Below are positions 18,259 to 27,769 of a stretch of DNA of 64,000 nucleotides, piece by piece; the first letter of the stretch is position 1; the number at the start of each line of letters is the position of its first letter. A program made the position numbers and the translations under genes. Under the pieces are notes generated by a model. That model saw only the letters and a program-made list of their open reading frames with translations, ran no database searches and had not been told where the DNA came from. The stretch is taken from positions 496,001 to 560,000 of the forward strand of contig NZ_JAFKCU010000002.1 in NCBI RefSeq assembly GCF_017254845.1, in the 5' to 3' direction. This DNA comes from Algoriphagus pacificus (GTDB lineage: Bacteria; Bacteroidota; Bacteroidia; Cytophagales; Cyclobacteriaceae).

Positions 18259-19506
18259 ATGAAAATCAGGATTATCGTTTTTTTATTATCGTTTCTCACC
18301 TGTGGTGTTACTTTTTCTCAGGACAAAAAAGAACCCTATGTGATTCTGATTTCCTTGGATGGATTCAGATATGATTACGTAACTCGTTTTCAACCAGAAA
18401 ATTTATCACGGTTTATCGCTGGCGGGACAGCTGCAACCTCTTTAATTCCATCTTTTCCGACAAAGACTTTCCCAAACCATTATACCATAGCAACAGGATT
18501 GAAGCCTGAGCATCATGGCATCGTGGATAATTCCTTTTATAATCCCAAAAGAGACACAGATTACAAAATCAACAAAAGAGAAGTTATAACCGATGGCACT
18601 TGGTATGGAGGGACACCTTTGTGGGTTTTGGCAGAGCAAAACGGGATGAAGGCAGCGAGCTTTTTCTATGTCGGATCTGAGGCTGATGTTCAAGGCGTGA
18701 GGCCAAGTTATTATTTTGAATATGATGGCAGGATAAAAAACCTGACCAGAGTCAGTCAAGTATTTGACTGGCTTCAATTACCCGAAGAGGAAAGGCCGCA
18801 TATGATCACTATGTATTTTTCTGACATGGATGATGTGGGACATCGCTTTGGACCAAACCAAGATGAGGAGCTTTCGAAGCGTCTGACGCAACTTGACCGA
18901 GAGTTGGGAGCCTTATTTGAAGGTGTAAAAAGTCTGGACTTGGATGTGAATATCTTTATCGTTTCGGATCATGGTATGGCCAATGTCGGCATTGAAAAAT
19001 ATGTTCCTTTGGATTTAATAACTGAGGGAGTTTCTGGGAGAATCGTGAATAGTGGTGCTTTGGGACATATTTATCTGGATGATCCAAAGGATAAAATGAA
19101 GGCTATTGCACAAATGAAGGGCAAAGCTGTAGGTTATAAAGTAATTGATCCTTTGGAAGGAGAATATTATCAGGATGTGTCACTTTATGGTGAAAGGATT
19201 GGAGACATCATTATATTGGCCGATCTGGATTATTATTTAATCGATAAGGAAGCAGACAGAGAAGTCATTGCTCGCAGGATGCGGATAGACAATGCAGCTG
19301 TGAGAGGGACTCATGGATATAGTCAGGAATATGCTGAAATGCACGGGATATTTTATGCCAACGGTCCTCAGATTAGATCAGGTTTGAAAATTGAATCCTT
19401 CGAAAATATCCATATCTATCCCTTGATCTGTAAAATTTTGGGTTTGCCTGCCCCTGAATTCTTGGACGGTAAGCTTGAAGTTTTGGAACCTATTTTAAAT
19501 CAATAG
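18259..19506 (+). CDS. ENPP-like nucleotide pyrophosphatase/phosphodiesterase, secreted
   Basis: Two-zinc hydrolase of the alkaline phosphatase superfamily. I choose ATG 18259, which starts a signal peptide (ending VTFSQ); an upstream TTG at 18238 is less likely. ISLDGFRYDYV carries the first metal Asp, PTKTFPNHYTIATG the catalytic threonine, YFSDMDDVGH the second metal site, and IVSDHGM the third; the late HGY supplies the last histidine. This is the complete ENPP set in a 415-residue protein. The stop is one base before the haemoglobin start, so the two are cotranscribed. Confidence 0.9.
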   Translation: MKIRIIVFLLSFLTCGVTFSQDKKEPYVILISLDGFRYDYVTRFQPENLSRFIAGGTAATSLIPSFPTKTFPNHYTIATGLKPEHHGIVDNSFYNPKRDTDYKINKREVITDGTWYGGTPLWVLAEQNGMKAASFFYVGSEADVQGVRPSYYFEYDGRIKNLTRVSQVFDWLQLPEEERPHMITMYFSDMDDVGHRFGPNQDEELSKRLTQLDRELGALFEGVKSLDLDVNIFIVSDHGMANVGIEKYVPLDLITEGVSGRIVNSGALGHIYLDDPKDKMKAIAQMKGKAVGYKVIDPLEGEYYQDVSLYGERIGDIIILADLDYYLIDKEADREVIARRMRIDNAAVRGTHGYSQEYAEMHGIFYANGPQIRSGLKIESFENIHIYPLICKILGLPAPEFLDGKLEVLEPILNQ

Positions 19507-19507
19507 A

Positions 19508-19906
19508 ATGGATAAAATTGACATTCGAAGTAGGAAAGAAGTAGATTTTTTGGTTCGGAGATTTTATGACCAAGTTCGGCTACATGAAATTTTGGGCCCA
19601 ATTTTTAATGGTGTAGTCAAAGATTGGGAACATCACCTGACCCATTTGTCAGATTTTTGGGAAATGATTTTATTACAAACAGGTCCTGGAGCTGGCAAGT
19701 TTAACCCTACAAAAGTTCATCGGGAAGTAGATAAAGCTGTTGACCATAGCATCGAACAAGAGCATTTTGGTCACTGGCTTCAGCTATGGTTTAGCACGAT
19801 TGATCGGTATTTTGAAGGAGAGATCGCCAATTATGCCAAAGAACATGCTCGGAGAATGGCGCACATGCTATTTATGAGGATTTGGGAGGCGAGAAATCCT
19901 GCTTGA
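19508..19906 (+). CDS. Group III truncated haemoglobin
   Basis: Small cytoplasmic globin of 132 residues. The helix pattern (VDFLVRRFYDQVRLHEILGPIF, then WEHHLTHLSDFWEMILL, then REVDKAVDHSIEQEHFGHWLQLW) is that of trHb3, with the proximal histidine in the EQEHFGHWL region. Group III globins are linked to nitric-oxide or nitrite chemistry in some bacteria. It sits directly after the phosphodiesterase gene and before a formate/nitrite channel, which hints at handling of nitrite or NO; that link is inferred. Confidence 0.88.
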   Translation: MDKIDIRSRKEVDFLVRRFYDQVRLHEILGPIFNGVVKDWEHHLTHLSDFWEMILLQTGPGAGKFNPTKVHREVDKAVDHSIEQEHFGHWLQLWFSTIDRYFEGEIANYAKEHARRMAHMLFMRIWEARNPA

Positions 19907-19958
19907 AAAGAGTCTTAGTAAGTAAACCCGAGTTTCTTTTAGATTTAAAGAATTGATA

Positions 19959-20834
19959 ATGAGCGAAGAAGAGAAAATAATAGCTGCCGAAGAAAAGAAG
20001 AAACAAAAGGCTATCGATAAAGAAATCCAGACTACAAAAAGGACTGGTAAAGATGCTCCGAAGACCCATGGGGAGATCTTGCGTGATCAGATCACGGATG
20101 CTCAAGAAACCTATGAGAAAAGCCCAAGCAGTATCTTGGCAAGTTCCATGACAGCCGGACTGGAAATAGGTTTCAGTTTCCTGATGATTTGTTCCGTTTT
20201 TTATTTTCTGGAAGGGAAAATGGAAGAATCCTCCATTTTTAAAATGATCGCTTTGGTTTATCCATTGGGGTTTATCTTGGTTGTAATGGGGCAAAGTATC
20301 CTCTTTACGGAGCAAACCGCCTTGCTGACTTTACCCGTCCTGAATAACAAAAGGACTATTGGATCAATGTTGAGGCTTTGGGGATTGGTTATTTGTGGCA
20401 ACCTGATTGGAGGTTATATGATCGCATTGCTATTAAACTGGTTGGGCCCTCGACTGGGAATTTTTAATAGTGAGGTTGTTATTACTATTGCGGATCATGT
20501 TTTAAAGGCTGCACCACATGTGATTTTTGTGAGCGCAATCGTGGCAGGTTGGCTGATGGGATTGCTATCTTGGCTGCTTGCCTCCGCTCGAGACACAATC
20601 AGTAGAATCGTGATGATTTTTTTAATCACAAGTGTTATGGCATTTACAGGATTGCATCATAGTATCATCGGTAGCGTGGAGGTATTTTCCGGGATGATTA
20701 AGTCAGCAGATATCACTTTCCTTGACTATGTCTCTTTTCAAAGTTTGGCTTTGTTGGGAAATGCTTTTGGTGGGGCAATTTTCGTTGGCTTGTTGAAATA
20801 CCGCGCATTTGTATTTAATATCATAGGAAAATAA
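19959..20834 (+). CDS. Formate/nitrite transporter (FNT) family channel
   Basis: Inner-membrane pentameric channel for small monovalent anions such as formate or nitrite. The ATG at 19959 is chosen over a TTG two codons earlier. An unusually charged N-terminal tail of about 50 residues (Lys/Glu-rich, probably coiled) precedes six transmembrane segments. Family features include ILASSMTAGLEIGFSF in TM1 and the TGLHHSIIGSVEVF segment at the pore. 291 residues. It follows the globin gene by about 50 bases. Confidence 0.88.
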   Translation: MSEEEKIIAAEEKKKQKAIDKEIQTTKRTGKDAPKTHGEILRDQITDAQETYEKSPSSILASSMTAGLEIGFSFLMICSVFYFLEGKMEESSIFKMIALVYPLGFILVVMGQSILFTEQTALLTLPVLNNKRTIGSMLRLWGLVICGNLIGGYMIALLLNWLGPRLGIFNSEVVITIADHVLKAAPHVIFVSAIVAGWLMGLLSWLLASARDTISRIVMIFLITSVMAFTGLHHSIIGSVEVFSGMIKSADITFLDYVSFQSLALLGNAFGGAIFVGLLKYRAFVFNIIGK

Positions 20835-20847
20835 AACTTCTAAACTC

Positions 20848-21579
20848 ATGAATCACTTCATCAAATCGGTTAAGATACTTTTCATTTTAGCCATGGTAGT
20901 ATCAAGTTGTACCCAAAAAACAGGTGATTCTGAGGTAATAATAGAGGAAGAGAGCAATCCAAAAGAGCCAATCAGTTTGTTTGACGGTGAAAGTCTGGCT
21001 GGTTGGCACATGGATGTTCCGGATTTAGAGGCGGATAGCAGTCTTCGGATTCCTTTCATAATCAGAGATGGCTTGTTGGTGAGTTTGGGGACGCCAGAAG
21101 GGCATTTAATTACTGATAAAGAATACAAAAACTACACATTAGAGCTTGATTATCGGTTTGCTGGTGAGCCTGGCAACTGTGGAATTTTAGTTCATGCCTC
21201 CGAACCTCGGGCACTTTACGACATGTTTCCAAAGTCTATTGAAGTTCAGTTGATGCATAGCAACGCCGGAGATTTTTGGTGTATCCAACAGGATATTCAA
21301 GTTGATGACATGGAAAGCCGAAGAGGGCCAAAAGCCGACTGGGGTGTTTCTGAGGGAAAAGAAAGAAGAGTTAGAAACCTGACAGATGATTCTGAAAAGC
21401 CATTAGGAGAGTGGAATCATATTAAAATAACCTGTCAAGACGATAAAATCACTGTTTGGCTTAACGGAGATCTTGTGAATGATGGATATGGTGCGACAGC
21501 CCAAGAAGGGCAAATTGCCTTGCAGGCCGAAGGGGCAGAAGTAGAGTTTAAGAATATTTTTTTGATGGAAAATGAATAA
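20848..21579 (+). CDS. DUF1080 (3-keto-disaccharide hydrolase-like) lipoprotein
   Basis: Secreted carbohydrate-active beta-sandwich protein of 243 residues. Lipobox VSSC (about 21-24), then the family opening PISLFDGESLAGWHM. The later pattern NCGILVHASE, EVQLMHS and the ending GQIALQAEGAEVEFKNI are diagnostic for DUF1080. Some members hydrolyse 3-keto-glycosides; whether this one does is not shown. 13 bases downstream of the FNT gene, so it may share its transcript. Confidence 0.88.
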   Translation: MNHFIKSVKILFILAMVVSSCTQKTGDSEVIIEEESNPKEPISLFDGESLAGWHMDVPDLEADSSLRIPFIIRDGLLVSLGTPEGHLITDKEYKNYTLELDYRFAGEPGNCGILVHASEPRALYDMFPKSIEVQLMHSNAGDFWCIQQDIQVDDMESRRGPKADWGVSEGKERRVRNLTDDSEKPLGEWNHIKITCQDDKITVWLNGDLVNDGYGATAQEGQIALQAEGAEVEFKNIFLMENE

Positions 21580-21716
21580 AAAAAATCCTATATTTTAGAG
21601 ATGTAAATCATTGTTGTTCAAATTATTGCCTGAAATACTTAGAAAAATCATAAATTGAATTTGTATTAATTGAATTTTCTGGGATAGACATCATCCAACC
21701 TTTTCAGATTTTTAGC

Positions 21717-22463
21717 ATGGAGAAGTATCTTGTCATCATCAATTGGCGGACGCTAGTGGCATTGGTCATTACGGGCTTGACAACTCATTTTACTCTGATC
21801 AAAAATTTCCAGTATAATTTTGATCTGACTATGATCAGTATTGCCATCATTTTCCCTTTGGTTTTTACTATTAGAGGGGCTTTCCGAAGAAGAGAAAAAG
21901 CAATTGAGCATCTTGCAAAATTCAAATCTGGACTTATCACTGTAGATGCTTGTCTTCAGAGTCAAGCTAAAATAAGTGCAGAAGATAAAGCAAAGCTACG
22001 TTTGAATATTCTAAATATTTCCAAGCACCTACTTGAGTATTTAGGACCGGCACCGACATCGCTTGAAACTGTCAGAGAGGAAGCAGGCAAAATCAGTGAT
22101 TATATCAGAGAACGCTCAATGTCTATGAAATTTAATGCATCTCTGAAAATCCAAGGATTTATGCGGGATGTGTATTTGGGGATAGAAAATACTGCAGCGA
22201 TCAAAGAGCATCGTACTCCAGCTTCCATTCGAGCATATTGCCTCCTTTTTATCTATTTATATCCGGTCATCTATGTGCCTTCAGTATATTTTAGACTGTT
22301 GGATGGAGGTTCCAAAAGTGACCCATGGATTTTATATACCCTCGCTTTGATATCTACATTTATTCTTATTTCCCTTTTCAATGTGCAAGAGCAATTGGAG
22401 AATCCATTTGATCAGGATGGGATAGATGATGTCAAATTGGACATGTTTGAGTGGGAGAAATAG
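21717..22463 (+). CDS. Bestrophin-like multi-pass membrane protein (tentative)
   Basis: Protein of 248 residues with four likely membrane segments (about 10-28, 37-58, 166-188, 203-222). After the last one comes QEQLENPFDQDGIDDVKLD, which resembles the conserved post-TM segment of bestrophin/UPF0187 anion channels. The FTIRGAFRRREKAIEHLAKF helix after TM2 also fits that plan. The remainder is diverged, so a chloride-channel role is only suggested. It has its own promoter region of about 137 bases. Confidence 0.55.
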   Translation: MEKYLVIINWRTLVALVITGLTTHFTLIKNFQYNFDLTMISIAIIFPLVFTIRGAFRRREKAIEHLAKFKSGLITVDACLQSQAKISAEDKAKLRLNILNISKHLLEYLGPAPTSLETVREEAGKISDYIRERSMSMKFNASLKIQGFMRDVYLGIENTAAIKEHRTPASIRAYCLLFIYLYPVIYVPSVYFRLLDGGSKSDPWILYTLALISTFILISLFNVQEQLENPFDQDGIDDVKLDMFEWEK

Positions 22464-22513
22464 GTAGAGGGAAGTGTATTTAAGTTTTTTTACATCAACC
22501 AAAATGATTTGCT

Positions 22514-23542
22514 ATGAAGCGTGTATTCTTTAGTTTAGGAGTAGGTCTAGTGTTTTTTTTGCTGAATGGAAGCCTCTATGGCCAGGCTTTTCCTGATCTC
22601 TTTGAAAATCAGGAACCATTGGAGATCAAAATGAAATTTTCTGTCAAAGATATTCGGGAGGAATCAAACGATTCGACCTATGTTGATAGCTTTTTGCAAT
22701 ATAAAAATCAGGAAACGGGGAGTTGGGATTCCTTGGATATTGACCTTAGGGTAAGAGGAAACTTCCGACTTCAAAATTGTTATTATCCACCTCTACGCGT
22801 TAAAATAAAGAAGAAAAAAGCTGCTGACACTCCTTTTGATGGGTATAAGAGTTTGAAGTTGGTTTTGCCCTGCCAAAAAGGAAAAGCAGCGGATGGGTAC
22901 ATTATGAAAGAGTATTTGTGTTACAAGCTTTTTGAACCAATTACTCCTTATACTTTTCAGACCAGGATGGTCAAGATTACTTTTGAAAATGAAGATGATA
23001 GAAAGGGAGAACCTATGGAGCTTACCGGGTTTTTGATTGAGGATGATGATGATGTGGCCGATCGATTTGAAGGCAACATATTAGACGGGAAAAAGATTTT
23101 GGGGACCGTGTTGGAAGATTCAGCTGCCGTCAGACATGATTTTTTTCAGTTGATGATCGGAAATACAGATTGGTCTAGCATGTTTCAGCATAACATGAAG
23201 ATTCTACAATTGGATGAAAAAACTGTGGTTCCTTTGGCTTATGATTTTGATATGACAGGGATGGTCAATCCGCCGTATTCTCAGGTAAGTGACTTGGTGG
23301 ATATTGAACATGTGACACAACGACTATACCGAGGCTACTGTCGGGATGAAGCCTTGATGGAGTCGATCAGACAAGAATTTTTAGAAAAAGAAGATGAAAT
23401 ATGGTCCATAATTGATGCACATGAGCCGATTATGGAGAAAGTGGATGTGAAAATGGTGCGATCCTATCTCAAAGATTTTTTCGATATCATGGCTTATGAT
23501 CAAGTGTACAGAAATCAAATTGTGATGGCCTGTAGAAAATAA
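22514..23542 (+). CDS. Secreted CotH-kinase-like protein
   Basis: Protein of 342 residues with a signal peptide (about 1-23, ending YGQ). The pattern matches atypical CotH-type kinases: RVRGNFRLQNC and LKLVLPC in the N-lobe, then FFQLMIGNTDWSSMFQHNMKIL (Asp and Asn of the catalytic loop) and VPLAYDFDMTG (the DFD metal motif). CotH proteins phosphorylate spore coat proteins in Bacillus; in Bacteroidota their targets are not known. Whether this one is active is open, but the key Asp and Asn residues are present. Confidence 0.65.
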   Translation: MKRVFFSLGVGLVFFLLNGSLYGQAFPDLFENQEPLEIKMKFSVKDIREESNDSTYVDSFLQYKNQETGSWDSLDIDLRVRGNFRLQNCYYPPLRVKIKKKKAADTPFDGYKSLKLVLPCQKGKAADGYIMKEYLCYKLFEPITPYTFQTRMVKITFENEDDRKGEPMELTGFLIEDDDDVADRFEGNILDGKKILGTVLEDSAAVRHDFFQLMIGNTDWSSMFQHNMKILQLDEKTVVPLAYDFDMTGMVNPPYSQVSDLVDIEHVTQRLYRGYCRDEALMESIRQEFLEKEDEIWSIIDAHEPIMEKVDVKMVRSYLKDFFDIMAYDQVYRNQIVMACRK

Positions 23543-23622
23543 ATTTTAACAGGAACTAAGTTGTTTTAACATTTGGGTAGTTGTACTTGCTTTTATCTTG
23601 GGGTTCATTTTCGATACAAGGT

Positions 23623-24780
23623 ATGAGGCAATTTTACTTTTTATTTTTACTCCTTTTGGTGGTAGTGTTTAGCTGCTCGAAAAAGGATTCTTCAGTAGGT
23701 TTTAAACAGGATTTTCAGGTTGAAATCACCGATTCGCTTCAGATTGATTATTTGGGAAAATTGCGGATACTCGATTATGATACCCTGAGTAAATCTTATC
23801 TCGCTTGGGGAAATGAGAATAATGAAGCGCTGATTTTGGATGATAATGGAGCGATAACATCGACTTTTATTTTTCCTTCGGACGGGCCAGAAGCTATACC
23901 AGGCTGGATAAACCCAATAGGGCTTAAAGATGGTGAAATTCAGTTTTTTGCTGGACATGATGCGTTCTATGGGTATGATTTAGAAGGTAAAAGAACTTGG
24001 AAATATAAACCTGAGTCTACCTATTTCTACATCAATGGGCTCAAAGGAGATCCATTGTTTTCAATTGGGAAAGAGCTTGCTTTTTTGAGACCTGAAAAGG
24101 GAGAAATGGATTGGGATGGAGGAATGGGAGGGATGTTTGAAAAGATTTATAACTCTCCCATTTTAGAAGTAATTGATACAACTTCTAATTCTTCCCGGTT
24201 GACCATGTCTTTTCCTGATGGTTCAATTTATAAGGATGGAAATTTTCATTTTTGGATGTTTCCGACAGTCAGTAGATATGGGACTGAATGGCTTCTTTAT
24301 TTCAAGAATGAGTTGAAATTCTGGGTTTATCAGGAAAAAGGAAACGAGGTGGTGTTTCAAAAAGAGTTGAGTTTAGATGTTTCTGATGCGATCAGAGAAA
24401 AAGGTGTTCCATTTGAAAAGGTTGACGATTATAATGATTTGACAGCGTATGATTTTCCAGGTTCAATTCTAGAAATTTATAGAACCTCTGAGCAGGTTTT
24501 GGTGATTTATCACAAGGGGGTCTCTGAAGAAATTGCAAAGCAATTTGATCGATCTACTGCTGATGGAGCTAGAGAATTGGAAAGGTTAAAGAAGAACTAC
24601 CTTGCTGTATTTGATTCGGATTTCAAACTTCTTCAAAATGATATTCCTGTTCCTCAAGGGTTGATTTTTACCACAGTCTTGACTGAAAATGGAGAGATTT
24701 TAGCATTGAAACATCCTGATTTTTTTGGAACTGAAGAAGATCAGGTGATTTATTATAAGTTGAAGGTTTTAGAAAAATAG
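23623..24780 (+). CDS. DUF4221-family lipoprotein
   Basis: Protein of 385 residues from ATG 23623, which begins a lipoprotein signal (VFSC, about 15-18); an upstream in-frame start at 23581 would displace it. The body is beta-rich, with repeated blades suggesting a propeller, and includes the family's YLAWGNENNEALILDDNG block. DUF4221 proteins occur in many copies in Cytophagales and have no known function. Two more copies lie at 56.2-58.5 kb. Convergent with the dnaE-like gene, 10 bases apart. Confidence 0.8.
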   Translation: MRQFYFLFLLLLVVVFSCSKKDSSVGFKQDFQVEITDSLQIDYLGKLRILDYDTLSKSYLAWGNENNEALILDDNGAITSTFIFPSDGPEAIPGWINPIGLKDGEIQFFAGHDAFYGYDLEGKRTWKYKPESTYFYINGLKGDPLFSIGKELAFLRPEKGEMDWDGGMGGMFEKIYNSPILEVIDTTSNSSRLTMSFPDGSIYKDGNFHFWMFPTVSRYGTEWLLYFKNELKFWVYQEKGNEVVFQKELSLDVSDAIREKGVPFEKVDDYNDLTAYDFPGSILEIYRTSEQVLVIYHKGVSEEIAKQFDRSTADGARELERLKKNYLAVFDSDFKLLQNDIPVPQGLIFTTVLTENGEILALKHPDFFGTEEDQVIYYKLKVLEK

Positions 24781-24790
24781 GCTGGGATAT

Positions 24791-27748
24791 TTAACCTTCC
24801 GCATTCCAATATTCCAATCGTTCACATCTGGTAGCTTCGATGCTATAGAAATCAAATTCGGCGGTAACTTTCCCTTCGATCAAGTAAATAGCTCTTCCCT
24901 TAAAAGGATATTTTTTGACCACGGGAGGGAAATGTACCGTATCGATCCATTGCCCTTCCCGATCGATGAAGGTGCCAAAATTCATGACTTCCCCTTTGAC
25001 CGTTCGGGTGTATTTGACGGTAACTAAGTACCCGACGATCTGCACGGTTTTACCCAGATAGCTTTTGAGTTCGGCAGCACGAATGCCTCGAATACTTTGA
25101 TCTTTGATCAGGTGAAATGGTGAATCCAGCGGAAATTCCAGAATGTCGATCTGGTCTACGATCTCCTGTCGTATGTCAATTTCCTCGAGTTGCGGTACTG
25201 CAGGCTGACGAAAATTGAATCCGGTATTTTGCTTGAAAAGATCGGTGGGGCCGGGAATCGCTTTGCGCTTATTTAGGATGAAATGTGCTTCCCAAAGCAG
25301 TTCCTGTTTGGTTTTACCGGTGAACCGGAAGCAATTGATCCGAATGAGAATGAGTAACTGTTCCAGGCTGATTTCCACACGTCCGCAGAAATCCGCAAGT
25401 CCGAGGAAGTGACCATTTTGTCTGCGTTCGGTTAGGATTTTTTCTACCGAAGCTTTCTCCAGGTACTTGAGGTGGATCAACCCGAGATAAACCGTTTTTC
25501 CAATAATTCGGGTCAGGTATTCACTTTCGTTGATGTGGGGAGCCTGGATATCGGCTTCGTTCATTCGGAGTTCGTGTACGTAAAACTCGGTATGGTAGAA
25601 GCCTCCGAAATTATTGATTACTCCCACCATAAACTCCAGTGGAAAATAAGCTTTGAGGTAAAGACTTTGGTAGCTTTCCACCGCAAAAGAAGCGGAATGT
25701 CCCTTTGCAAAGGAATATCCCGCAAAACTCTCGATCTGATGCCAGACTTCGGCAGCGATCTGGTCGGGATGACCTTTCTCCCGGCAATTGCTGAAAAACC
25801 GGTCCTTTACACGCTGGAACTCATCTTTTGACCGGGATTTTCCACTCATACCTCTTCGCAGTACATCAGCTTCACCCAGGCTCAACCCAGCAAAGTAATG
25901 TGCCACCTTGATCACGTCCTCCTGATAGACCATGATGCCATAAGTTTCAGGCATGATATCGGCGAGGACAGGATGGGCGATATTGCGACGCTCCTTATCC
26001 ACATGACGTAAAATGTATTCACGCATCATTCCTGATCTTGCCACTCCAGGACGGATAATCGAACTCGCAGCCACGAGTTCCAGGTAAGTATTGGCTTTCA
26101 TCTTAGCCAATAGCATGCGCATGGCGGGAGATTCCACATAGAAAGCACCGATGGTATGCCCCGTCTGCAAATGTTCACGAATCAGGGGATCCTTTTTAAA
26201 CTCTTCCACCTTTCGGATGTCCACTTTCACCCCTTGGTTTTGGTAGATGATCTCAATCGCACTTTTGATATGTCCGAGGCCGCGCTGGCTCAGGATGTCA
26301 AACTTATGCAGTCCGATGTCCTCTGCCACATGCATGTCCACATGCGAAAGAGGGAATCCCTTGGGAGGCATTTCCGTAGCGGTGTAATAGTGGATAGGCT
26401 TGTGGGAAATCAGAATTCCACAGGCATGTACGGTCAGATGGGAAGGCATGTCATGGAGTACTTGACTGTATTTCATGATCAACTTCCCGAACTGATCCGG
26501 TTGGTAGTCAGGTTTGTCTGAGAAGTGAATCAAGGACTCGATTTCACTTTTTGGGAGACCAAAAACCTTCCCGAGTTCACGGAAGACGGAGTTGTATTGA
26601 AAGGTACTGTAGGCTGCCAATAAACTGACATGTTCCTGTTTGCCTTGATTGTACTTTCTGAAAATATAATCCGTGACCTCATCCCGATCTTTCCATGAAA
26701 AGTCTATGTCAAAGTCTGGAGGATTTTCCCGGTACAGGTTGATAAATCGCTCAAAATACAAGTCCAACTCGATTGGATCTACATCTGTGATTCCCAAGCA
26801 ATAAGCCACGATACTATTGGCTCCAGATCCTCGGCCTACATGGTAGAAGTTGCGTTGCTGGGCAAAGGTCACAATGTCGTAATTGATCAGGAAGTAAGAG
26901 GTGAAAGCCTTTTGCTGGATGAGCTCGAGTTCTTTTTCGATGCGTTGGGAAATCTCTGGAGTCAGATTGGGGTAGCGATAGAGTGCTCCTTTGAAGGTTT
27001 CTTGGCGGAGGAAATCGTAGTCTTGCCAGTCTGAACCTAATATGTCACGCTTGTTTTTGACTGCTTGAAAGTAGAAGGAAAACTGACAATGTTCCAGTAG
27101 TTTCTGGGCATTGGCCAGCAAGTAGCTATGACCTTCGGCCCGAGCGACCATATCGGCGTAGCTATAGAAGCGATCACTCGGATCTCCTTGTTCATCTTGA
27201 GGGAGCTTGCTCAGCAGTGTGTTCAGATCAATGCTTCGCAAGAGGCGATGGGCGTTGAACTCGATCTTGGAACTGAAAGTCGCAGGTTGCAACATGACCA
27301 ATCGGTCTTTGAACCGGAACCAAGGAGAGGAGATCAGTCGGTTGAGTTGACTGGGGTGTACGCCGATGTATTCATTTTCCCGCAGGGTAAAAAAGCGATC
27401 AGGTAGGGGATAAATAATAAAGCTATGATCAAAAGCAGGAGCTCGCTTCCCGAATGGTTTTTTATACACCAAGTGATCGGAAAGGTGGCTGTTGAGTTCG
27501 AAGAAGCCTTCCTGGTTTTTTGCCAATCCTATGTATTGCTGTCGGCTGCCATTGCGGAAATCAATACCGATGACAGGGTGAATCCCTATACGCTGAGCAG
27601 CCCGGATGAAAGGAAATACTCCTGCGGTACAATTGATGTCTGTGAGGGCAAATGCATCCAAATGTCTGCTCTTTGCCTCATCGATGAGCGCATCTACGGA
27701 CAGGGTGCCGTACTTAAAGCTGAAGTGAGAGTGACAGTTGATAAACAT
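24791..27748 (-). CDS. Short DnaE-type DNA polymerase III alpha subunit (translesion-type, DnaE2-like)
   Basis: C-family DNA polymerase of 985 residues, about 180 shorter than replicative DnaE. An N-terminal PHP domain starts INCHSHFSFKYGTLS; GRGSGANSIVAYCLGITDVDP and PPDFDIDF (catalytic Asp pair) mark the palm; a helix-hairpin-helix region and an OB-fold domain end the protein. The C-terminal tau-binding part of replicative DnaE is absent. Such short DnaE proteins work with DinB/ImuB in mutagenic repair. A promoter block shared with dinB lies 256 bases upstream, and its 5' leader holds a large repeat array. GC content looks higher than in the neighbours. Confidence 0.88.
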   Translation of the reverse strand: MFINCHSHFSFKYGTLSVDALIDEAKSRHLDAFALTDINCTAGVFPFIRAAQRIGIHPVIGIDFRNGSRQQYIGLAKNQEGFFELNSHLSDHLVYKKPFGKRAPAFDHSFIIYPLPDRFFTLRENEYIGVHPSQLNRLISSPWFRFKDRLVMLQPATFSSKIEFNAHRLLRSIDLNTLLSKLPQDEQGDPSDRFYSYADMVARAEGHSYLLANAQKLLEHCQFSFYFQAVKNKRDILGSDWQDYDFLRQETFKGALYRYPNLTPEISQRIEKELELIQQKAFTSYFLINYDIVTFAQQRNFYHVGRGSGANSIVAYCLGITDVDPIELDLYFERFINLYRENPPDFDIDFSWKDRDEVTDYIFRKYNQGKQEHVSLLAAYSTFQYNSVFRELGKVFGLPKSEIESLIHFSDKPDYQPDQFGKLIMKYSQVLHDMPSHLTVHACGILISHKPIHYYTATEMPPKGFPLSHVDMHVAEDIGLHKFDILSQRGLGHIKSAIEIIYQNQGVKVDIRKVEEFKKDPLIREHLQTGHTIGAFYVESPAMRMLLAKMKANTYLELVAASSIIRPGVARSGMMREYILRHVDKERRNIAHPVLADIMPETYGIMVYQEDVIKVAHYFAGLSLGEADVLRRGMSGKSRSKDEFQRVKDRFFSNCREKGHPDQIAAEVWHQIESFAGYSFAKGHSASFAVESYQSLYLKAYFPLEFMVGVINNFGGFYHTEFYVHELRMNEADIQAPHINESEYLTRIIGKTVYLGLIHLKYLEKASVEKILTERRQNGHFLGLADFCGRVEISLEQLLILIRINCFRFTGKTKQELLWEAHFILNKRKAIPGPTDLFKQNTGFNFRQPAVPQLEEIDIRQEIVDQIDILEFPLDSPFHLIKDQSIRGIRAAELKSYLGKTVQIVGYLVTVKYTRTVKGEVMNFGTFIDREGQWIDTVHFPPVVKKYPFKGRAIYLIEGKVTAEFDFYSIEATRCERLEYWNAEG

Positions 27749-27769
27749 ATTTTTAATATTCTCTACGCT

